Under the pieces are notes generated by a model, which had not been told where the DNA came from, did not search any database, and saw nothing but the letters and a program-made list of their open reading frames with translations. From NCBI GenBank assembly GCA_963727955.1, contig CAVSII010000010.1, forward strand, positions 124,001-188,000: DNA of 64,000 nt, read 5' to 3'. The translations under genes and the position numbers were made by a program. The DNA is from Bog-756 sp963727955 (lineage in GTDB: Bacteria; Actinomycetota; Acidimicrobiia; Acidimicrobiales; RAAP-2). Position 1 is the stretch's first letter, and every line of letters begins with the position of its first letter. Shown one piece after another: positions 26,269 to 34,844 of this stretch.

Positions 26269-27953
26269 TCGATCGAGAACAGATACGGGTAGAGGGGCTG
26301 ACCGCCGTGGTGCACCTCCGTCTCGACATGAGGTCGTTGATCCCGGATCCACTCGGTGATCCTCCGGGTGTCGGCGGCCCCCGACCCCTCGCCTTCGATG
26401 ATGGTGACCAGGTCGTGCTCGTCACCCACCAACACGTCCAGCAACGCACAGGCGGCGCCGGCCAGCGAGTCGTTGACCACCTCGATCCCCCGACGCGACA
26501 GACCCAGCCAGTCCCCCGCCGCGATCGGACCGACCAGGCCCTCGGAGTCACGCACCGCCCGGGTCACCTCACCCGGCACCACCTTGGCCGCCGACGCCTC
26601 CATCTCCCGGGCGTTGACCGCCCCCTCGGCTTCGGGATCGTAAGCCAGCAGGGCGGCAAATCCCTCGGTAATGGTGTCGGTGGGCACCACCCAGACCGAC
26701 TTGGTGGTCAGATCGCCCACCCGCTCGGCCACCGGCAGGATGTTGCCGTTGTTGGGCAGGATGATCACGTGGTCCGAACGCACGGCCTCGACCGCTTCGA
26801 CCAGGTCGGCCGTGGAGGGGTTCATGGACTGGCCTCCGGCGATGAGACTTTGGACCCCCAGCGAACGGAAGATGCGGCCCACGCCATCCCCGGTGGCCAC
26901 GGCCACCACGCCGGTGGCCGGCGGTGGGCCGAGCGGAATCTCCGGAGGGCCGCTGCCGGCGGTGGCCGCCGCCTCGCGGACCCAACGTTCCTCCTCGACC
27001 TGCTCCAACAGGTCGGTGACCCGCACGTTGCGGGGCCGCCCGGCGTCCAGTGAGGCCTCGATGGCGGCACCGATGTCGTCGGTGTGGATGTGGCAGTTCC
27101 ACAGCCCGTCCCCACCCACCACCACGATCGAGTCCCCGATACCGGCCCACACCTCCTTGAAGGAGGGGATGGTGGTGTCCGGCGCTTCGAGCAGGTACAT
27201 GACCTCATAGCGCAGTCCGGCCAGGTTCTCCTCGGCGCCCGTGCCGGTTGGCAGAGAGGCCGTTCCCGGGGCCTCGGGATTGCCCGGGGTGAACTCCTGG
27301 CCGGGCAGGTCGGGAGGGACAGGCATGGGCCGCCCGTCGATCACACTGAGGAGGGCGTCGAACAGCAGCAGGTAGCCGGTGCCTCCGGCGTCGACCACGC
27401 CCGCCTGGGCCAGTACGGGAAGGAGCGTTGGGGTACGGGCCAGGGCATCGGCTGCGCCTGCCCGGGCTGCCTCGGCCACGCCGACCAGCGCCTCTCCTTT
27501 GTCCGTGGCGGAACGAGCCCACTCGGCCGCGCCCCGGGCGACCGTCAGGATAGTGCCCTCCACCGGCCGCATGACGGCTTCACGGGCCAGCTGGTCGGCC
27601 ATGGTCAGGGACTCGGAAAGGGCACCCGGGCCGGCGGGACCGGGAGATCCGACCAGCCCCTCGGCGATACCCCGGAGAAGCTGGGAGAGGATGACCCCCG
27701 AGTTGCCGCGGGCGCCCATCAGCGACCCGTGGGCGATGGCCTTGCAGGCGGCCCCCAGATCAGGCGCGTCCAGGGCGGCCAATTCGTCGGTCACCGACGC
27801 CAGGGTCAGGGCCATGTTGGTGCCTGTGTCGCCGTCGGGGACCGGGTAGACGTTGAGTCGGTTGATGAACTCCTGGTGGGATCGAAGCCCGTCACGGAAG
27901 GTGGTGATGACCTGGCACAGTTCCGTTGCGCCGAGCGTGTCGAGAGCCACCAT
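26265..27953 (-). CDS. DAK-family fatty acid kinase-like protein (FakA type)
   Basis: The N-terminal DhaL-type ATP-binding domain has NVYPVPDGDTGTNM (metal-binding Asp residues) and HGSLMGARGNSGVILSQ. The middle and C-terminal FakB-interacting region includes DGLWNCHIHTDDIG and ILPNNGNILPVAERV. FakA phosphorylates fatty acids held by FakB for phospholipid synthesis, so it fits beside plsX and acpP; no fakB is in the window. 562 residues. The ATG is seven bases after TAGCAT, and recG is coupled downstream. Confidence 0.94.
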   Translation of the reverse strand: MVALDTLGATELCQVITTFRDGLRSHQEFINRLNVYPVPDGDTGTNMALTLASVTDELAALDAPDLGAACKAIAHGSLMGARGNSGVILSQLLRGIAEGLVGSPGPAGPGALSESLTMADQLAREAVMRPVEGTILTVARGAAEWARSATDKGEALVGVAEAARAGAADALARTPTLLPVLAQAGVVDAGGTGYLLLFDALLSVIDGRPMPVPPDLPGQEFTPGNPEAPGTASLPTGTGAEENLAGLRYEVMYLLEAPDTTIPSFKEVWAGIGDSIVVVGGDGLWNCHIHTDDIGAAIEASLDAGRPRNVRVTDLLEQVEEERWVREAAATAGSGPPEIPLGPPPATGVVAVATGDGVGRIFRSLGVQSLIAGGQSMNPSTADLVEAVEAVRSDHVIILPNNGNILPVAERVGDLTTKSVWVVPTDTITEGFAALLAYDPEAEGAVNAREMEASAAKVVPGEVTRAVRDSEGLVGPIAAGDWLGLSRRGIEVVNDSLAGAACALLDVLVGDEHDLVTIIEGEGSGAADTRRITEWIRDQRPHVETEVHHGGQPLYPYLFSIE

Positions 27954-27960
27954 TGGCAGG

Positions 27961-27966
27961 ATGCTA
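27961..27966 (-). promoter_or_regulatory. Leaderless-type -10 box (TAGCAT) for fakA-recG
   Basis: TAGCAT ends seven bases before the fakA ATG. It overlaps by two bases the TAACCT box read in the other direction towards rpmB. Confidence 0.5.
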
Positions 27967-27970
27967 ACCT
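27965..27970 (+). promoter_or_regulatory. Putative -10 box (TAACCT) for rpmB
   Basis: TAACCT lies 41 bases before the rpmB ATG, leaving room for a leader with AGAGGAAG as ribosome binding site. No convincing -35 was seen. Confidence 0.35.
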
Positions 27971-28011
27971 TTGCGACTTACCTGAAGGACCCGAGAGGAA
28001 GTCGGAACGTC

Positions 28012-28221
28012 ATGGCAGCGGTGTGTGAGGTCTGCGGCAAGAAGCCGTCGTTCGGGATGAACATCAGCCACTCCCATCGTCGGACCAAGCGGCGGTGGAA
28101 CCCCAACATCCAGAGGGTCCGAGCCCTGGTCGACGGGTCGCCACGACGTCTCCACGTGTGCACCTCGTGCATTCGCTCGGGCAAGGTCGTCAAAGTGCCA
28201 GTCAGGGACATTCCGGCCTGA
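28012..28221 (+). CDS. rpmB: 50S ribosomal protein L28
   Basis: The 69-residue protein (CEVCGKKPSFGMNISHSHRR, then CTSCIRSGKV) is the zinc-binding C+ form of L28 with two Cys pairs. I chose the ATG at 28012, preceded by AGAGGAAG, over upstream in-frame starts that would overlap fakA on the other strand. The last 12-14 bases, including the TGA, are repeated imperfectly 20 bp downstream. Confidence 0.97.
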   Translation: MAAVCEVCGKKPSFGMNISHSHRRTKRRWNPNIQRVRALVDGSPRRLHVCTSCIRSGKVVKVPVRDIPA

Positions 28222-28244
28222 TCCGCCCTGGTCCGGCCTGATTC
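28211..28244 (+). repeat. Echo of the rpmB 3' end
   Basis: TTCCGGCCTGATCC at the end of rpmB (28211-28224) recurs as GTCCGGCCTGATTC at 28231-28244, duplicating the final codons and stop. Confidence 0.6.
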
Positions 28245-28317
28245 AGCTCAAACCTCCGGCCCGGCTTTCTGCTCGGACCGGACCGGACCTGCGTCCATCC
28301 CAGAGCACCCGGGCCGC

Positions 28318-29487
28318 TCAGAACCGATGTCGCCAGCCCCCGGGGGTAAGAGGCCGTCCTGCATAGGCGTACTGGCCGGCCCGGTCGGTGCAGCGGCCGA
28401 TGGCGATGGGGATGGGAAGGTGCGCTGACCGGAAGGCGTCGATCATCCGATCGGGGTCAGACGTGGCCATGAGCAGCTCATAGTCCTCTCCCCCACCCAG
28501 AGCCTCGCTGAGGGTGGCGCCGTCGGCCACCGGAACCTGGTCGAGGTCGATGCCCACCCCCGAGGACCGACCCAGATGGCGGAGGTCGGAGGCCAACCCG
28601 TCGGACACGTCGATCGCCGCGCTGGCCCCCGCCAGGCGTCCGGTCTCCCCGGCCTCCAGGCGTGCCACCGGACGCCGATAGGCGCGGGACAGATCCGCCT
28701 CCGCTTCAGAAGGTTCCGCTGTTGCTCCCCACGACTCTGTTCCTCCCCCCGACCCCGACCCTTCCCTCGACCCTTCCCCCGACCCTGTTCCTCCCCCCGA
28801 CCCCGACCTTTCCCCCGACCCCGGCTCGGCTGGCGCCCGGGACCTGGGCTCGGCCCGTCGGCGCAGGATCCGGAGGCCGGCCGCTGATCGGCCGAGAGGG
28901 CCGGTCACCATCAGGTGGTGGCCCGCACGGGCGCCCGAGCGGAGCATCGGACCGACCCGGTCCTGCTCTCTCAGCACGCCCAGAACCGAGACCGAGACCA
29001 TGAGCCTAGGGGACTGCGACAGATCGCCTCCGACCACCACGCACCGGGACGCCACCGAGGCGGCGGCCACCCCGCGTCCCAGGGCGTCCAGATCAGTGCC
29101 CGGCGGAGCGGCTATCGAGACCAGGGCCGATGCCGGCATGGCCCCCATGGCAGCCAGATCGGAGGCAGCGACCATGAGGGCCTTAAAGCCCACGTCGTCG
29201 AGGGTGCAGAGGTCGAGATCGACGTGCACGCCTTCGACCACCAGATCGGTCGCCCACACCTGGGAGCGGTGGCCGGTGGTCACGACGGCGGCGTCGTCGC
29301 CAATCCATACATCGCCGGGCGGCGGTATGGTTTGGTGCCCGTTCAAGGTCCGGGCTGCTGCCTCGAAGCGATTCCGTAGCTGGTCGATGGCGACAAATTC
29401 GTCAATCCCCCCGGCCCGGTCGGGCGTATCCCTATTGTCGCCCGGTGCGGCCCCACCACCCTGCTCGCCGGAATTGGGACTGTTCAC
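28318..29487 (-). CDS. thiL: Thiamine-monophosphate kinase
   Basis: ThiL phosphorylates thiamine monophosphate to thiamine diphosphate, the cofactor of Kgd also encoded in this window. Motifs are IGDDAAVV, TDLVVEGVHVDLD, VVGGDLSQSP, IDVSDGLASDL and GGGEDYELL. At 389 residues it is longer than usual because of a Gly/Ser/Glu-rich low-complexity insertion (about residues 215-250) encoded by a 48-bp imperfect repeat. The frame opens with a GTG at 29487 and an N-terminal Gly/Asp-rich segment. It is divergent from pckG. Confidence 0.95.
   Translation of the reverse strand: MNSPNSGEQGGGAAPGDNRDTPDRAGGIDEFVAIDQLRNRFEAAARTLNGHQTIPPPGDVWIGDDAAVVTTGHRSQVWATDLVVEGVHVDLDLCTLDDVGFKALMVAASDLAAMGAMPASALVSIAAPPGTDLDALGRGVAAASVASRCVVVGGDLSQSPRLMVSVSVLGVLREQDRVGPMLRSGARAGHHLMVTGPLGRSAAGLRILRRRAEPRSRAPAEPGSGERSGSGGGTGSGEGSREGSGSGGGTESWGATAEPSEAEADLSRAYRRPVARLEAGETGRLAGASAAIDVSDGLASDLRHLGRSSGVGIDLDQVPVADGATLSEALGGGEDYELLMATSDPDRMIDAFRSAHLPIPIAIGRCTDRAGQYAYAGRPLTPGGWRHRF
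28735..28822 (-). repeat. 48-bp imperfect coding repeat inside thiL
   Basis: On the plus strand CTGTTCCTCCCCCCGACCCC starts at 28737 and again at 28785. The C-rich repeat encodes the Gly/Ser-rich insertion in ThiL and keeps the frame. Confidence 0.75.
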
Positions 29488-29503
29488 GTACCCTTGCCTA
29501 CCA

Positions 29504-29530
29504 TTGACGGGTATTGCCCCCCACTAGAAT
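29504..29530 (+). promoter_or_regulatory. Putative sigma70-type promoter for pckG
   Basis: TTGACG (29504-29509) and TAGAAT (29525-29530) are separated by 15 bp, slightly short. The -10 lies about 80 bp before the pckG ATG, leaving a leader with a GGAGGAG ribosome binding site. Confidence 0.4.
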
Positions 29531-29609
29531 CAGTGGATAACCCGTGGACAGGCCGCAGACCACCGCCTGTCGGAGTAGCTGACCGGAACCGAGGAGGAGT
29601 ACCCAGCCC

Positions 29610-31400
29610 ATGCCCCCCACCGCCAACAAGAAGCTGATCGCATGGGTAGACGAGATCGCAGCACTGACCGAGCCCGACGCCGTCGAGTGGTGCGACGGAT
29701 CGGCCGAGGAGTACGACCGCCTCTGTCAGCTGCTGGTGGACAACGGGACCTTCACCCGCCTGGCCGATGCCAAGCGACCCAACAGCTACTGGGCCCACTC
29801 CGACCCCGGCGACGTGGCCCGGGTGGAGGACCGCACCTTTATCTGTTCGACCCTCGAGTCCGACGCCGGACCGACCAACAACTGGAAGGATCCCGGCGAG
29901 ATGCGTTCGCTCTTGACCGGGTTGTTCAAGGGCTCCATGCGGGGACGCACGATGTACGTGGTGCCCTTCTCCATGGGTCCCCTGGGCTCGTCCATCGCCC
30001 ACATCGGCGTGGAGATCACCGACTCGGCCTACGTGGCCGTCTCCATGCGCATCATGACCCGAATGGGACGCGGGGCTCTCGAAGTCCTAGGTGACGACGG
30101 CGAGTTCGTCCCCTGCCTCCATTCTGTCGGTGCCCCCCTGTCCGAAGGCGAAGCGGACTCGCCGTGGCCGTGCGATGCGGACAACAAGTACATCGTGCAC
30201 TTCCCCGAGACGCGGGAGATCTGGTCGTACGGCTCCGGCTACGGCGGCAACGCCCTGCTGGGCAAGAAGTGCTTCGCCCTGCGCATCGCCTCGGTGATGG
30301 CCCGGGACGACAACTGGCTGGCCGAGCACATGCTCATCCTCAAGCTCACCTCGCCCGCCGGCGAGACACGCTACGTGACCGGAGCCTTCCCGTCGGCCTG
30401 CGGCAAGACCAACCTGGCCATGCTCATCCCCACCCTGGCCGACTGGAAGGTGGAGACGGTGGGCGACGACATCTGCTGGATGAAGTTCGGGCCTGACGGC
30501 CGTCTCTACGCCATCAATCCCGAGTCGGGGTTCTTCGGAGTGGCACCCGGCACCAACAGCCACACCAACCCCAACGCCATGCTCACCCTGGACGGCAACG
30601 CCATATTCACCAACACCGCCCTCACCGACGACGGCGACGTGTGGTGGGAAGGTATGAGCACGGAGCCGCCCGCTCATCTCACCTCGTGGAAGGGTGAGTC
30701 GTGGACGCCCGAGTCCGACGGTCCTGCCGCCCATCCCAACGCCCGGTTCACGGTCCCCGCCGCCCAGGACCCGGCCATCGCCTCCGAATGGGAGGATCCG
30801 GCCGGGGTCCCCATCGACGCCATCCTGTTCGGCGGCCGGCGGGCCTCGGTGGTGCCGCTGGTGTTCCAGTCACGGGACTGGGAGCACGGCGTCTTCCTGG
30901 GCTCCATCATGGCCTCCGAGACGACGGCGGCGGCGGCCGGTGCGGTGGGCAACCTGCGCCGCGATCCGTTCGCCATGCTCCCCTTCTGCGGCTACAACAT
31001 GGCCGACTACTTCGCCCACTGGCTCTCGATCGGGGCAGGGGCCGACCCCGACAAACTGCCCAAGATCTTCTACGTCAATTGGTTCCGGAAGGACGAGTCC
31101 GGGCGATGGCTGTGGCCCGGTTACGGCGAGAACTCCCGGGTGTTGGAGTGGGTCTTCGAGCGGGTCAGCGGGACGGGCGAGGCCATCGACACACCCATCG
31201 GACTGGTGCCGGCCGAGGGCGCCATCGACACCGAGGGCCTGGACGTATCCCCCGCCGACATGCAGAAGCTGCTGGCGGTGAACAACGACGAGTGGCGAGC
31301 CGAGGTGCCGCGCATCCGCGAGCACTTCGCCATCTTCGACGACAAGCTGCCCCCCGCCCTCCGGTCCGAAGTGGACAAGCTCGAGCAGCAACTGGGCTGA
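29610..31400 (+). CDS. pckG: Phosphoenolpyruvate carboxykinase (GTP)
   Basis: This enzyme interconverts oxaloacetate and phosphoenolpyruvate with GTP, feeding gluconeogenesis. The 596-residue protein has the substrate loop GSGYGGNALLGKKC, the P-loop FPSACGKTNLAM, the metal site GDDICWMKFG and FGGRRASVVPLVFQS, all typical of the GTP-dependent class. GGAGGAG precedes the ATG. It is convergent with the MFS gene, only 7 bp apart. Confidence 0.98.
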   Translation: MPPTANKKLIAWVDEIAALTEPDAVEWCDGSAEEYDRLCQLLVDNGTFTRLADAKRPNSYWAHSDPGDVARVEDRTFICSTLESDAGPTNNWKDPGEMRSLLTGLFKGSMRGRTMYVVPFSMGPLGSSIAHIGVEITDSAYVAVSMRIMTRMGRGALEVLGDDGEFVPCLHSVGAPLSEGEADSPWPCDADNKYIVHFPETREIWSYGSGYGGNALLGKKCFALRIASVMARDDNWLAEHMLILKLTSPAGETRYVTGAFPSACGKTNLAMLIPTLADWKVETVGDDICWMKFGPDGRLYAINPESGFFGVAPGTNSHTNPNAMLTLDGNAIFTNTALTDDGDVWWEGMSTEPPAHLTSWKGESWTPESDGPAAHPNARFTVPAAQDPAIASEWEDPAGVPIDAILFGGRRASVVPLVFQSRDWEHGVFLGSIMASETTAAAAGAVGNLRRDPFAMLPFCGYNMADYFAHWLSIGAGADPDKLPKIFYVNWFRKDESGRWLWPGYGENSRVLEWVFERVSGTGEAIDTPIGLVPAEGAIDTEGLDVSPADMQKLLAVNNDEWRAEVPRIREHFAIFDDKLPPALRSEVDKLEQQLG

Positions 31401-31407
31401 GGCGGCG

Positions 31408-32982
31408 TCAACGCCGTCCCCTGACCGCCCGTCGCGAGCTCAGGTAGGACACAGCCGCCACGGCGGCGGCCGTGGCCATGACCACGTAACCGGCCGCCAG
31501 TGACAGGGACAGGACCACCGGGACCAGCGAGCCCACCACCCACATGAGCTGGAAACGGGTCTCGAAACGGGCGAAGGCCCTCCCCTGGTTCGATTCGCGG
31601 ACGTGTCGCTGGACCAGGGCGTCGAACGACGGCTTGGCCACGGCACCGGCCGCCCCCACGGCCAGGGCCACCACGGCCAGGAAGACCCGCTCCGTATAGA
31701 AGGCGCCGAGGGCGGCGAACACGGCCACCAACCACAGTGAGGCGGTCAGGATCTGCTGCTCGCTGAAGAAGCGACGGATCCGCCCGACGAGCAGCACGCC
31801 GATGAGGGCCCCGGCGGTCAGGGCGCCCAGTACGAAGCCGAACCACCAGGTGGCGGCCCCTTCACGTCGCAGATCGAAGGCGACCAGAAAGGTGAGGAAC
31901 CCGACCAGGGCCTTCAGAACCGACATGGGCATGAGGGCCAGCATCACCTCGGTATCGGCCAGGGGGAGAAAAGCCGCCAGATCCTCCTGGTCACCGGCCC
32001 AGGCCTCGTCGACATCGGGGGCAAATTGCAGCTCGGGCTGCACCGGACCCGGTTCCACCGCCGTCGGGCGCTCGGTGGTGACCGAGCCGCTGGTACTCGG
32101 CTGCTGTCTCCTCTGGGCCCGCCGCAGGACGGGGAGCCGGATGCCGGCTACGGCCGCGGCGGCAAACACGGCCACGTCCGACCAGAGAACGCTCGACGCC
32201 CCACCCAGCTTGAGGATGGCCACCGCAGGGAGGGCGACGGCGAAGCCGGAGAGCGAGGCCAACAGACCGAGCCGGGCGTTGAGGGTGGCCAGGTCCGGCT
32301 CGATGAGAACGTCACCGTTGAGGGGGTCCTCCACCCGGACCACTGGCGTCCCGTAGGGCGGGGTGCGCGGGTCGGGCCGGGCCCGGACAGGTTGGTCAGA
32401 GGACGACGGGTCGGGCGTCGGGAAGCCGGCAGGAGCACCGGCCGGCCCCACCGCGCTGTCCGGCCCGGCCAGGGCCGGACCCTCGGAGCCGGGACCGGGA
32501 GTCTCCCCGGGCCCCCCTTCGTCGATCAGGCCCATGGCGGCCATCTCCGGGACCAGGGCACCTTTGGTCACCAGATAGACCTTGGACAGAACCAGCATGA
32601 GGAAGGCCTCGGGGAACAGCAGTAAGGAGTGGATGTCCCGGGCCAGGAACGGGCACAGCACGGCCCTTCCCACCGCCGATGCCACGACGGTGGCCCGCCG
32701 GGCACCGCGGCTCCGATCGATGAGCGGCCCCAGGGCCGGTGCCACCACGGCGAAGGGGGCCATGGTCAGAAGCAGGTACAGAAGGACCTTGTCCTTGGCC
32801 GCCGTGGGCGAGATCGAGAAGAACAGCGACCCGGCCAGCGAGACGGCGAACATGGTGTCCCCCGCCGTCATCAGCACATGGGTGAGAGCCAGTCGCCCGA
32901 ACGGCCGGCGCTGGTCGAAGAGATCGGTGATCGCCGACCGGGCCAAGCGACGGAACTGGTCGCCGCGTTGCCGAACGCCCAC
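31408..32982 (-). CDS. MFS-type membrane transporter
   Basis: The 524-residue protein has two groups of hydrophobic helices separated by a long hydrophilic middle. The first (THVLMTAGDTMFAVSLAGSL onward) and last (FLAVVALAVGAAGAVAKPSF) groups resemble major facilitator permeases with an RSRGARRA-type basic loop. The Pro/Gly-rich segment around residues 170-240 is unusual. Substrate cannot be inferred. The GTG at 32982 is six bases after TACCAT, supporting this start. It is divergent from the Lrp-like gene. Confidence 0.82.
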   Translation of the reverse strand: MGVRQRGDQFRRLARSAITDLFDQRRPFGRLALTHVLMTAGDTMFAVSLAGSLFFSISPTAAKDKVLLYLLLTMAPFAVVAPALGPLIDRSRGARRATVVASAVGRAVLCPFLARDIHSLLLFPEAFLMLVLSKVYLVTKGALVPEMAAMGLIDEGGPGETPGPGSEGPALAGPDSAVGPAGAPAGFPTPDPSSSDQPVRARPDPRTPPYGTPVVRVEDPLNGDVLIEPDLATLNARLGLLASLSGFAVALPAVAILKLGGASSVLWSDVAVFAAAAVAGIRLPVLRRAQRRQQPSTSGSVTTERPTAVEPGPVQPELQFAPDVDEAWAGDQEDLAAFLPLADTEVMLALMPMSVLKALVGFLTFLVAFDLRREGAATWWFGFVLGALTAGALIGVLLVGRIRRFFSEQQILTASLWLVAVFAALGAFYTERVFLAVVALAVGAAGAVAKPSFDALVQRHVRESNQGRAFARFETRFQLMWVVGSLVPVVLSLSLAAGYVVMATAAAVAAVSYLSSRRAVRGRR

Positions 32983-32988
32983 TGAGGC

Positions 32989-32994
32989 ATGGTA
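32989..32994 (-). promoter_or_regulatory. Leaderless-type -10 box (TACCAT) for the MFS gene
   Basis: TACCAT ends six bases before the GTG at 32982. Confidence 0.5.
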
Positions 32995-33029
32995 TGCCTC
33001 CCCGGCCCCGTCGGTTGCCGCGGCGGCGG

Positions 33030-33035
33030 TAACAT
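33030..33035 (+). promoter_or_regulatory. Putative -10 box (TAACAT) for the Lrp-like gene
   Basis: TAACAT is 46 bases before the ATG at 33082, which has its own GGAGGAGG ribosome binding site. No -35 was recognised. Confidence 0.3.
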
Positions 33036-33081
33036 GCGGGCCGTTCGGCGCCGCTTTGGTCCACCCGTGGAGGAGGAACAC

Positions 33082-33318
33082 ATGCCGGTCAATGCTTTCG
33101 TCCTCATCCAAACCGAAGTTGGCCGAGCCGCCACGGTGACCAGGACCGTGTCCGCCCTCGAGGGCGTGGTGGCCGCCGAGGGAGTGACCGGCCCCTATGA
33201 CGTGATCGTCCGGGCCGAAGCGGGAACAGTCGACGAGCTCGGTCAGATGGTGGTGGGCCGCATCCAGCTCATCGAGGGGATCACCCGGACCGTGACCTGC
33301 CCGGTCGTCAATCTCTGA
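33082..33318 (+). CDS. Stand-alone Lrp/AsnC ligand-binding (RAM) domain protein
   Basis: The 78 residues (VNAFVLIQTEVGRAATVTRT, GVTGPYDVIVRAE, EGITRTVTCPVV) match the ligand-binding half of Lrp/AsnC regulators without any DNA-binding helix-turn-helix. Such proteins form oligomers that sense amino acids or modulate other proteins. GGAGGAGG is well placed before the ATG. Its divergent neighbour is the MFS transporter, which may be a functional partner (inference). Confidence 0.9.
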   Translation: MPVNAFVLIQTEVGRAATVTRTVSALEGVVAAEGVTGPYDVIVRAEAGTVDELGQMVVGRIQLIEGITRTVTCPVVNL

Positions 33319-33480
33319 GAGGCGTCGCCTGGTTCTGACCGGCCTCATCCGGTTCGGACGGCCGTTGCCGGCTTCTGACGGGCCCGGCTCTCTGAGGGAC
33401 GCCGGACGGCCCGGGCTTCTGACGGCTGCTCTGTCAGTGCCGCCCGCCGACCGCCTCAGCGCCGCCTGCCGACCGCCTGA
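33311..33480 (+). repeat. Degenerate repeats after the Lrp-like gene
   Basis: The end of the gene with its stop (ATCTCTGAGAGGCG) is echoed near 33388-33401. TTCTGACGG-type words recur at about 33332, 33371 and 33415, and GCCGACCGCCT occurs twice near 33446-33478. No gene is apparent in this 160-bp stretch. Confidence 0.5.
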
Positions 33481-33493
33481 CTACCGTTGCCCA

Positions 33494-33573
33494 ATGGCTC
33501 CCGCCGTCATCGAATGGCTCCCGCCGTTATCGAATGGCTCCCGCCGTTATCGAATGGCTCCCGCCGTCCGCAG
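33494..33573. repeat. 20-bp tandem repeat over the end of the racemase gene
   Basis: Four 20-bp units start at 33494, 33514, 33534 and 33554. The first three are ATGGCTCCCGCCGT(C/T)ATCGA; the fourth diverges after 14 bases inside the coding sequence. The racemase stop codon (33547-33549) lies in the third unit, so the array extends the gene's 3' end outward. Confidence 0.9.
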
Positions 33574-34692
33574 TTCGGCTACCTGTGCATCGGTCAGCCC
33601 CCAGTCGGCCAGGGCTTCGTCGGCGTGCTGACCGGGGTTGGGTGGAGGCCTGCGTATGGACCCGGGAGTGGACTCGAAGCGGGGCGCCGGCGCCGGCTGC
33701 ACCACCCCGCCAACCTCGGTGAAGGTCCCTCGCTCCCGGTTGTGCGGATGAAGGTGAGCTTCATCCATGGAGAGCACCGGGGCCACACAGGCGTCGCTGC
33801 CCTCGAAGACCTTCTCCCACTCGGCCCGGCTCCGGGCGGCGAAGATGGCGGCGAACCGCTCCTTCATCAGCGGCCATGCCCCCCTGTCCATTTGGGCCGG
33901 CAACTCTTCGCCTTCCAGGTCGAGCAGGCGGATCAGCTCGGCGTAGAACTGGGGCTCGATGGCACCGACCCCCATGAAGCCGCCGTCGGACGTCGCGTAG
34001 ACCTCGTAGAAGTGGGCGCCGGTGTCGAGCAGATTGGTGCCCCGGGGGCCGCTCCACATGCCTGCGGACCGCAGGGTGTAGGTCATGGCCATGAGGGCGG
34101 CGGCACCGTCCACCATGGCGGCGTCGACCACCTGTCCGCGACCGGTTTGTCGCGCGTTGACGATGGCAGCCAGCATGCCGAAGGCCAACAGCATGCCGCC
34201 CCCGCCGAAGTCACCCACCAGATTGAGGGGAGGGACGGGACGGTCGCCGGCCCGGCCGATGGGGTCGAGAGCACCGGCCAGGGCGATGTAGTCGATATCA
34301 TGACCAGCGCGAGGAGCCATGGGGCCGTTCTGACCCCACCCGGTCATCCGGCCGAACACCAGCTTCGGGTTTCTTTCGAGGCAGGTTGTCGGACCGATTC
34401 CCAGCCTTTCGGCCACACCGGGGCGGAAACCTTCCGTCAGGCCGTCGGCCTGCTCGACCAGACGCAGGACCAGTTCAACCCCGGCCGGGTGCTTGAGATC
34501 GACGGCCACCGAGCGACGTCCGCGGTTCATGAGGTCGACGTGGGGCTCGGACAGCGGGGGGTAGGAGGCCTTCTCGTAGCGGTCGATACGTACGATGTCG
34601 GCACCGGCGTCGGCCAGCATCATGCCGGCGAAGGGGGCCGGCCCCAACCCGGCCAGCTCGACGATCCGGACACCGTCGAGGGGCCCGCTCAC
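33547..34692 (-). CDS. mcr: Alpha-methylacyl-CoA racemase (CaiB/BaiF class III CoA-transferase family)
   Basis: The 381-residue protein matches 2-methylacyl-CoA racemases, which epimerise branched acyl-CoAs before beta-oxidation. Catalytic positions known from mycobacterial MCR are visible: His and Asp in RAGHDIDYIALAGAL and LNLVGDFGGGGM, Glu in VGAIEPQFYAE. The start at GTG 34692 gives the typical SGPLDGVRIVELAGLG; an ATG at 34764 would add 24 residues. The stop lies inside a tandem repeat. It fits the acyl-CoA dehydrogenases and ligase elsewhere in the window. Confidence 0.93.
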   Translation of the reverse strand: MSGPLDGVRIVELAGLGPAPFAGMMLADAGADIVRIDRYEKASYPPLSEPHVDLMNRGRRSVAVDLKHPAGVELVLRLVEQADGLTEGFRPGVAERLGIGPTTCLERNPKLVFGRMTGWGQNGPMAPRAGHDIDYIALAGALDPIGRAGDRPVPPLNLVGDFGGGGMLLAFGMLAAIVNARQTGRGQVVDAAMVDGAAALMAMTYTLRSAGMWSGPRGTNLLDTGAHFYEVYATSDGGFMGVGAIEPQFYAELIRLLDLEGEELPAQMDRGAWPLMKERFAAIFAARSRAEWEKVFEGSDACVAPVLSMDEAHLHPHNRERGTFTEVGGVVQPAPAPRFESTPGSIRRPPPNPGQHADEALADWGLTDAQVAELRTAGAIR

Positions 34693-34844
34693 CGCCCACC
34701 GCCCACGGTCGTCCGGGCCCGGACCGCGAGCTGGCGACGGATGGTACTGATGCGGGATGGTCATGGGCGGATGGTGGCCTCCGCGGGCGCCGGGGGTCAA
34801 ATGCGACCAATTCCGACCGAGTCCGTGCAGCCGGAGGCCGGGCG

